Assembly (NCBI GenBank): GCA_023434465.1
Contig: JAEYSQ010000216.1
Coordinates: 1-23,934 of the forward strand
Source: Actinomycetes bacterium
Lineage (GTDB): Bacteria > Actinomycetota > Thermoleophilia > Solirubrobacterales > 70-9
Reading direction: 5' to 3'
DNA: 23,934 bases
A program made the translations under genes and the position numbers. The notes under the pieces are model-generated. The model saw only the letters and a list, made by a program, of their open reading frames with translations, searched no databases and had not been told where the DNA came from. Below, piece by piece: positions 20,734 through 23,934 of this stretch. Each line of letters begins with the position of its first letter. Position 1 is the stretch's first letter.

Positions 20734-21213
20734 GTGAGGGGAACCTGGGTCACAGCCGCCGCTCTCTTGGCTGCAAGCGCCGTTTTTGCCGGCTGCGGCA
20801 GCTCGACCCATGAGAACAAGCCCCGTCCGCCACTTCCGACGGTCGTCAGCGTCGCGGTGGCCGAGGATTCGATCGAGGCAAAGGCGGCGATCGGCGACGG
20901 AGTCGGCGAGCCCGGGGCCCGCCAGCCGTATCTCAACCAGAATGCGAATGCCCCTCAGAACCAGGCTGACCGCAAGGCACCCGCCGTGATCAACGTGGCG
21001 GTGGCCAATCTGACCGGCAGGGCCACCACCCTGCGCATGCAGGGACCGGACGTCGACCGCAGGATCCTCCTCACCCCGGGCGGTTCGGGATCTCTCAATT
21101 TGTCGGCTCCGACCGGCATCTATCTGTTCAGCTCACCAGCCAGCAGCGACACCGCGAGGCTGCATGTCGGTCGAAGCCGCGTTTCCTCCGGCGGCGATCT
21201 CCTGACCCCCTAG
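20734..21213 (+). CDS. Small predicted lipoprotein of unknown function
   Basis: A 159-residue protein with a lipoprotein signal: hydrophobic TAAALLAASAVFAGC with the lipidated Cys at about residue 21, then a Ser/Pro-rich stretch. The GTG at 20734 is chosen because translation from earlier codons adds a Trp/Arg-rich segment before the signal peptide. The mature part has a Gln/Asn/Ala-rich patch (YLNQNANAPQNQADRK) followed by a predicted beta-rich domain (VINVAVANLTGRATTLRM, LLTPGGSGSLNLSAPTGIYLF), which may be an Ig- or DUF-type fold. Lies 28 bp after the acyltransferase gene. No enzyme motif is visible. Confidence 0.72.
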   Translation: MRGTWVTAAALLAASAVFAGCGSSTHENKPRPPLPTVVSVAVAEDSIEAKAAIGDGVGEPGARQPYLNQNANAPQNQADRKAPAVINVAVANLTGRATTLRMQGPDVDRRILLTPGGSGSLNLSAPTGIYLFSSPASSDTARLHVGRSRVSSGGDLLTP

Positions 21214-21270
21214 ATATCTGCGTGTGATCCGGACTTCGCCCGGACGACAACAGAAACCCGCCCCGAAGGT

Positions 21271-21285
21271 GGACTCTGGGAGTCC
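21271..21285. repeat. Small perfect hairpin GGACTC-TGG-GAGTCC upstream of ccr
   Basis: A 6-bp stem with 3-nt loop in the 153-bp gap before ccr. TACGAT at 21305-21310 could be the ccr -10. The hairpin would lie upstream of the transcript start and could be an operator half-site pair or chance. Confidence 0.3.
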
Positions 21286-21366
21286 CGGATCGGTGAGGAT
21301 CATTTACGATGCGGCAACGTTTCCGGTGCCTATCCGGACCCCCCGAACCAATTCGAGAGGAACGAA

Positions 21367-22626
21367 GTGTCTGTAGACCTCGCTGATGTGAGCAAGCTTG
21401 ACGTGCAGCCGGGAGAGTTGCCCGAGAAGATGGCCGCCTGGGTCATCCGCCCCGAGACCGAGGGCAACGAACCGACCAAGGCCTTCCAGTTCGAGGACAT
21501 CGAGACTCCGGAACCGGGCGCTTTCGAAGTGATCGTCCGCGTGATGGCGGCCGGAGTCAACTTCAACAATGTCTGGGCCGGCCTCGCCGAGCCCGTTTCC
21601 GTCTTCCCCTACGGGGATCACCCCGAGTACGGCCACCACATCGGTGGTTCCGACGCTTCGGGCGTCGTCTGGAAGGTCGGCGAGGGCGTGACCCGCTGGA
21701 AGGTCGGCGACGAAGTGGTCGTTCACTGCAACCAGGCCTCCTACGAGGACGTCGAAGTCCATGGTCTCGACCCGATGGCGGCTCCGAGCCAGAAGATCTG
21801 GGGCTACGAGACAACCTGGGGTTCTTTCGCCCAATTCACCAAGGTCCAGGCCCAGCAGCTTCTGCCGCGCCCGAAGAACCTGTCGTGGGCTGAGGCCAGC
21901 TCCTACGGACTGACCTACTTCACCGCCTACCGCATGCTGATGGACCAAGCCCGGATCCAGGCCGGTCACAACGTTCTGATCTGGGGCGCGGCCGGCGGGC
22001 TCGGCGTGTTCGCGGTTCAGCTCTGCAAGGCGGCCGGCGCCAACGCCGTCGGCGTCGTCTCCTCTGACGAGAAGGGCGAGCTGGTCAAACAGCTCGGCGC
22101 GGTCGACTACATCAACCGCAACGAGTTCTCGGACATGATGCGGACCGGCAACGAAACCCCGGAAGAAGAAAAGGCCCGCTTCAAGGCCTCGGTCGGTTTC
22201 GCCAAGAAGGTCAAGTCGATCCTCGGGGATTCACCTGATGTCGTGTTCGAGCACGTCGGTCAGGCCACCTTCCCGACTTCGGTCTTCGTCGTGAAGCCGT
22301 TTGGCAAGGTCGTCATCTGCGGCGCCACCTCCGGCTACACGCTCGATTTCGACGTGCGGCACCTGTGGATGCGCCAGAAGCAGATCATCGGCTCCCACTT
22401 CGCCAACGCGTACGAGTGCATGAAGGCGAACCAGTTGATGGCCGAGGGCAAGGTGCAGCCTGTGCTCTGGAAGACGATGGGCTTCGACGGTGTGCCGGAG
22501 GCACACCAGATGCTCCACGAGAACCGTCACCTCGGCAAGATCGCGATCCTGGTCGGTGCCGCGTCCGAAGACGATGGCCGCGAAGAGGAAGGTCCCGGCG
22601 CGATCCGGGCCGAAGTCGGGGCCTAG
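21367..22626 (+). CDS. ccr: Crotonyl-CoA carboxylase/reductase
   Basis: Reductive carboxylation of crotonyl-CoA with NADPH and CO2 to ethylmalonyl-CoA, the key step of the ethylmalonyl-CoA pathway and a source of extender units for polyketides. The 419-residue length and long MDR fold are those of Ccr, not of simple quinone reductases. Evidence: AAGVNFNNVWAGL with the CO2-site Asn, the extra segment VHCNQASYEDVEVHGLDPM, KIWGYETTWGSFAQF with the Phe/Tyr-Glu pair (Tyr147-Glu148), the nucleotide loop WGAAGGLGVFAVQL, VVFEHVGQATFPTSVFV, and GSHFANAYECMKAN with the CO2-site His344. GTG start at 21367 with GAGAGGA upstream. Other pathway genes (ethylmalonyl-CoA mutase, epimerase, mesaconyl-CoA hydratase) are not in the window. 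Followed after 27 bp by a small gene that is probably co-transcribed. Confidence 0.93.
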   Translation: MSVDLADVSKLDVQPGELPEKMAAWVIRPETEGNEPTKAFQFEDIETPEPGAFEVIVRVMAAGVNFNNVWAGLAEPVSVFPYGDHPEYGHHIGGSDASGVVWKVGEGVTRWKVGDEVVVHCNQASYEDVEVHGLDPMAAPSQKIWGYETTWGSFAQFTKVQAQQLLPRPKNLSWAEASSYGLTYFTAYRMLMDQARIQAGHNVLIWGAAGGLGVFAVQLCKAAGANAVGVVSSDEKGELVKQLGAVDYINRNEFSDMMRTGNETPEEEKARFKASVGFAKKVKSILGDSPDVVFEHVGQATFPTSVFVVKPFGKVVICGATSGYTLDFDVRHLWMRQKQIIGSHFANAYECMKANQLMAEGKVQPVLWKTMGFDGVPEAHQMLHENRHLGKIAILVGAASEDDGREEEGPGAIRAEVGA

Positions 22627-22653
22627 GCCGAAGCACGGGAAGAAGGAAGAGCG

Positions 22654-22950
22654 ATGACCTACATCTCCGAGATTTCCTGGCACGTTACCCCGTTCCGCTC
22701 GCAGCGCTGGATCGATGCCTGGGAACCCGCGGCACAGCTCGCCACCAAGTACGGCGCCACCGCCTGGGAGATCTATAGATCGGACGAGGATCCACTCCTC
22801 TTCCGGCAGGTGACCCGGTGGGAAAACAAGTCGGACTTCGAAGCCTGGTGGTACTCACCCGAGGTCTCGGAGATCCGTTCGTCGATCATCGACCTCTATG
22901 ACAAGCCCCTCCTGCCCGTCTGGTGCTCCTCGGTCGTAGCCTCCAGCTGA
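22654..22950 (+). CDS. Small protein with ABM-like dimeric alpha/beta barrel features
   Basis: A 98-residue soluble protein resembling the antibiotic biosynthesis monooxygenase (ABM) or NIPSNAP-like dimeric alpha/beta-barrel families. It has an N-terminal strand ISEISWHV, a helix QRWIDAWEPAAQLATKYGA, a strand AWEIYRSDEDPLLFRQVTRW with the Trp/Glu typical of the family, and WENKSDFEAWWYSPEVSEI matching the helix after the F-x-x-W region. ATG at 22654 has a purine-rich GGAAGAAGGAAGAG leader. It follows ccr by 27 bp and is closed by a strong terminator, so ccr and this gene form an operon. Function is not known; a regulatory or enzyme role alongside Ccr is inference. Confidence 0.72.
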   Translation: MTYISEISWHVTPFRSQRWIDAWEPAAQLATKYGATAWEIYRSDEDPLLFRQVTRWENKSDFEAWWYSPEVSEIRSSIIDLYDKPLLPVWCSSVVASS

Positions 22951-22971
22951 CGACGGGCACCAAGAGAACCT

Positions 22972-23002
22972 GAAAGGGCCCCGGTCTTCCGGGGCCCTTT
23001 TC
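22972..23002 (+). terminator. Rho-independent terminator of the ccr operon
   Basis: A perfect 12-bp stem AAAGGGCCCCGG/CCGGGGCCCTTT with loop TCTT, flanked by A and T tracts. It ends the ccr and ABM-like transcript and could also act from the opposite side. Confidence 0.9.
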
Positions 23003-23067
23003 ATTGCACGGCCTCGATCGACGGTTCGGTGGTACGGCCTAAACGAACCTTGCCGGACGTGGTCGAG

Positions 23068-23153
23068 GGGTCCGGCTTCGGTGGTGTCCCCCAAAAACCG
23101 TCACTGCGCTCCTCATTCCGAAGGTTTTTGGGAAACCGCACCGACCCGGACCC
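23068..23153. repeat. Long hairpin element, copy 1
   Basis: Left arm 23068-23099 begins GGGTCCGG and ends CCCAAAAACC; right arm 23123-23153 begins GGTTTTTGGG and ends CCGGACCC. The arms are inverse repeats over about 31 nt with a few mismatches. The 23-nt loop is GTCACTGCGCTCCTCATTCC plus GAA. Same unit as copy 2. Confidence 0.8.
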
Positions 23154-23170
23154 TTCAGGGCGTGATCGAG

Positions 23171-23255
23171 GGGTTCGGGACGGTGGTATCCCCCAAAAAC
23201 CGTCGCTGCGCTCCTCATTCCAAAGGTTTTTGGGTAACACCCCCGACCCGAACCC
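23171..23255. repeat. Long hairpin element, copy 2
   Basis: Left arm 23171-23201 begins GGGTTCGG and ends CCCAAAAACC; right arm 23225-23255 begins GGTTTTTGGG and ends CCGAACCC. The loop is also 23 nt and differs from copy 1 at two positions. Where the outer stem differs from copy 1 (C to T on the left), the right arm has the compensating G to A. Confidence 0.8.
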
Positions 23256-23292
23256 TGCAGGACCAGAAGGTTCACGGAGCGGGACGACGAGG

Positions 23293-23339
23293 TTCTGGCT
23301 GCACTTAGGTGGCTATACGCCACTTAACCGCAGCCAGAA
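23293..23339. repeat. Distinct hairpin near the ddl end
   Basis: Arms TTCTGGCTGC (from 23293) and GCAGCCAGAA (to 23339) continue inward through TTAGGTGGC and GCCACTTAA, with a two-base mismatch and a 5-nt loop TATAC. The total stem is about 18 bp. No T-run follows on either strand, so it is not a classical terminator. Confidence 0.6.
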
Positions 23340-23414
23340 TCTCCGGCGGTCGTGAAACGGAGCGGTCTGGGTAGCCGTGGGGTCGGGTGGGCATTCCCGG
23401 GTGCCTAAAGCGGA

Positions 23415-23452
23415 GGCCCTTCCTTCTATCCGTGAATGTGAGACGAAGGGCC
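23415..23452. repeat. Inverted repeat GGCCCTTC/GAAGGGCC downstream of ddl
   Basis: Perfect 8-bp arms at 23415-23422 and 23445-23452 with a 22-nt loop, lying 16 bp past the ddl stop. Possibly a transcript-end structure for ddl, without a T-run. Confidence 0.4.
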
Positions 23453-23467
23453 GGGTTCGACTTGCGG

Positions 23468-23934
23468 TTAAGCGACCGCGAGGTCGAGGATCTTTTGAAC
23501 CATTGCGTTGAAGTCGAGGCCGGCGGCTTCGGCGGCCTGGGGGAGGAGTGAGGTTTCGGTCAGGCCCGGGATCGCGTTGATCTCGAGGATCTGGGGACCG
23601 TCCTCGGCCAGGATCAGGTCGACCCGCGAGAAGCCGGAACAGCCGAGCGCTTCGTAGGCGGCGAGCGCGACCCTTTCGACCTCGGCGGTCTCTTCTTCGG
23701 TCAGGCCGGCCGGGCATTCGAAGCTGGCGGCCCCGATCTCGTAGCGCGCCTCGAAGTCATAGGTGTTGCTGTCGGTGGGGATCGCCTCGCCCACCGCTAG
23801 CGCCTCGCCACCGAGCACCGATACCGCCAGTTCGCGTCCGCTGACCCAGGTTTCGAGCAGCGCGCGATCGTCATAGCTGAGCGCCGTAATCAGCGCGTTC
23901 GGGATCTGTTCCAGTTCGGTCACCACCTTCACTC
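23468..23934 (-). CDS. ddl: D-alanine--D-alanine ligase, C-terminal part (partial)
   Basis: The 3' half of an ATP-grasp D-Ala-D-Ala ligase that makes the dipeptide for peptidoglycan. The gene runs off the right end of the window, so the start is not seen; reading in from the edge gives GVKVVTELEQIPNAL, matching the family's GSSVGVxKV region. Visible motifs are YDDRALLETWVSGRELAVSVLG, the Mg/ATP site FSRVDLILAEDGPQILEINAIPG, and GLTETSLLPQAAEAAGLDF. Family consensus near the end is EVNTLPGMTETSLVP, here EINAIPGLTETSLLP. About 155 residues are present. It is transcribed toward the repeat region. Confidence 0.93.
   Translation of the reverse strand, partial: VKVVTELEQIPNALITALSYDDRALLETWVSGRELAVSVLGGEALAVGEAIPTDSNTYDFEARYEIGAASFECPAGLTEEETAEVERVALAAYEALGCSGFSRVDLILAEDGPQILEINAIPGLTETSLLPQAAEAAGLDFNAMVQKILDLAVA

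Larger units (their letters stand above)
23003..23467. other. Non-coding region rich in hairpin repeats
   Basis: This 465-bp stretch lies between the converging ccr operon and the ddl gene and holds no believable gene. Its only open frames repeat the peptide NEERSDGF because they run over the same DNA repeat. It contains two 85-nt hairpin elements, a separate 19-bp hairpin (23293-23339) and an 8-bp inverted repeat (23415-23452). A partial GGTTCG...CGAACC palindrome near 23023-23049 may be a remnant of a further hairpin element. Confidence 0.8.

Noticed and set aside
23068..23255. CRISPR array reading of the tandem repeats
   Set aside because: Only two units, each internally palindromic over about 85 nt, with no uniform short repeat/unique spacer pattern and no cas genes.
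23001..23355. Short open frames in the repeat region containing NEERSDGF and SLRSSF peptides
   Set aside because: The same peptide recurs because the frames run over the tandem DNA hairpins; no start signal or domain supports translation.

Overview
The window looks like a chromosomal segment of a high-GC actinobacterium, most likely class Thermoleophilia (Solirubrobacterales-like). This rests on high GC with GTG and TTG starts, a complete coenzyme F420 gene set (npdG, cofD, cofC, cofE and a fused CofG/CofH-type FbiC), an AdhA-like alcohol dehydrogenase and many apparently leaderless genes. The taxonomic placement is inference; no rRNA or other phylogenetic marker is present.

Layout. Positions 1-3.9 kb (minus strand) carry two paralogous secreted proteins with degenerate RTX-like Gly-Asp repeats, flanking a PAP2 phosphatase; the two paralogs share a nearly identical promoter/-35 region. 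Positions 4.1-8.5 kb (minus) hold an acyl-CoA metabolism block: a 3-hydroxybutyryl-CoA dehydrogenase to acyl-CoA carboxylase beta operon, a SnoaL/NTF2-like protein, and a hotdog thioesterase to HMG-CoA lyase operon. Divergent from it by 56 bp, positions 8.56-11.6 kb (plus) form the tightly overlapping F420 operon npdG-cofD-cofC-cofE, followed by a RibD/DHFR-like reductase. Positions 12.2-15.6 kb (minus) encode FbiC (FO synthase) and then the zinc alcohol dehydrogenase, convergent with the F420 operon. The enzymes for making F420 and one for reducing or oxidising it with NADP are therefore within 7 kb.

Positions 15.66-16.98 kb (plus) hold a type-1 copper lipoprotein with a strong terminator, then two overlapping Fluc/CrcB fluoride channel genes, the first with an in-frame stop just after its only plausible ATG. 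Next come an aquaporin, an atypical receiver-like protein and a small hypothetical protein (minus), then YgfZ, a PlsC-type acyltransferase and a small lipoprotein (plus), then crotonyl-CoA carboxylase/reductase and a small ABM-like protein ending in a strong terminator. The last about 460 bp before a partial D-Ala-D-Ala ligase (minus, running off the window) is non-coding and contains two tandem 85-nt hairpin elements with compensatory stem changes plus other palindromes.

Functional picture: central and fatty acyl-CoA carbon metabolism (Ccr, Hbd, acyl-CoA carboxylase, HMG-CoA lyase) combined with F420 redox chemistry. No phage, insertion sequence, CRISPR array, tRNA or rRNA was recognised. 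The most unusual signals are the covarying tandem hairpins at 23.07-23.26 kb, the duplicated secreted protein with a conserved promoter, the about 50-residue insertion in the CofG half of FbiC, the interrupted crcB, and a recurrent TAGGCT-like -10 element 6-9 nt before start codons.
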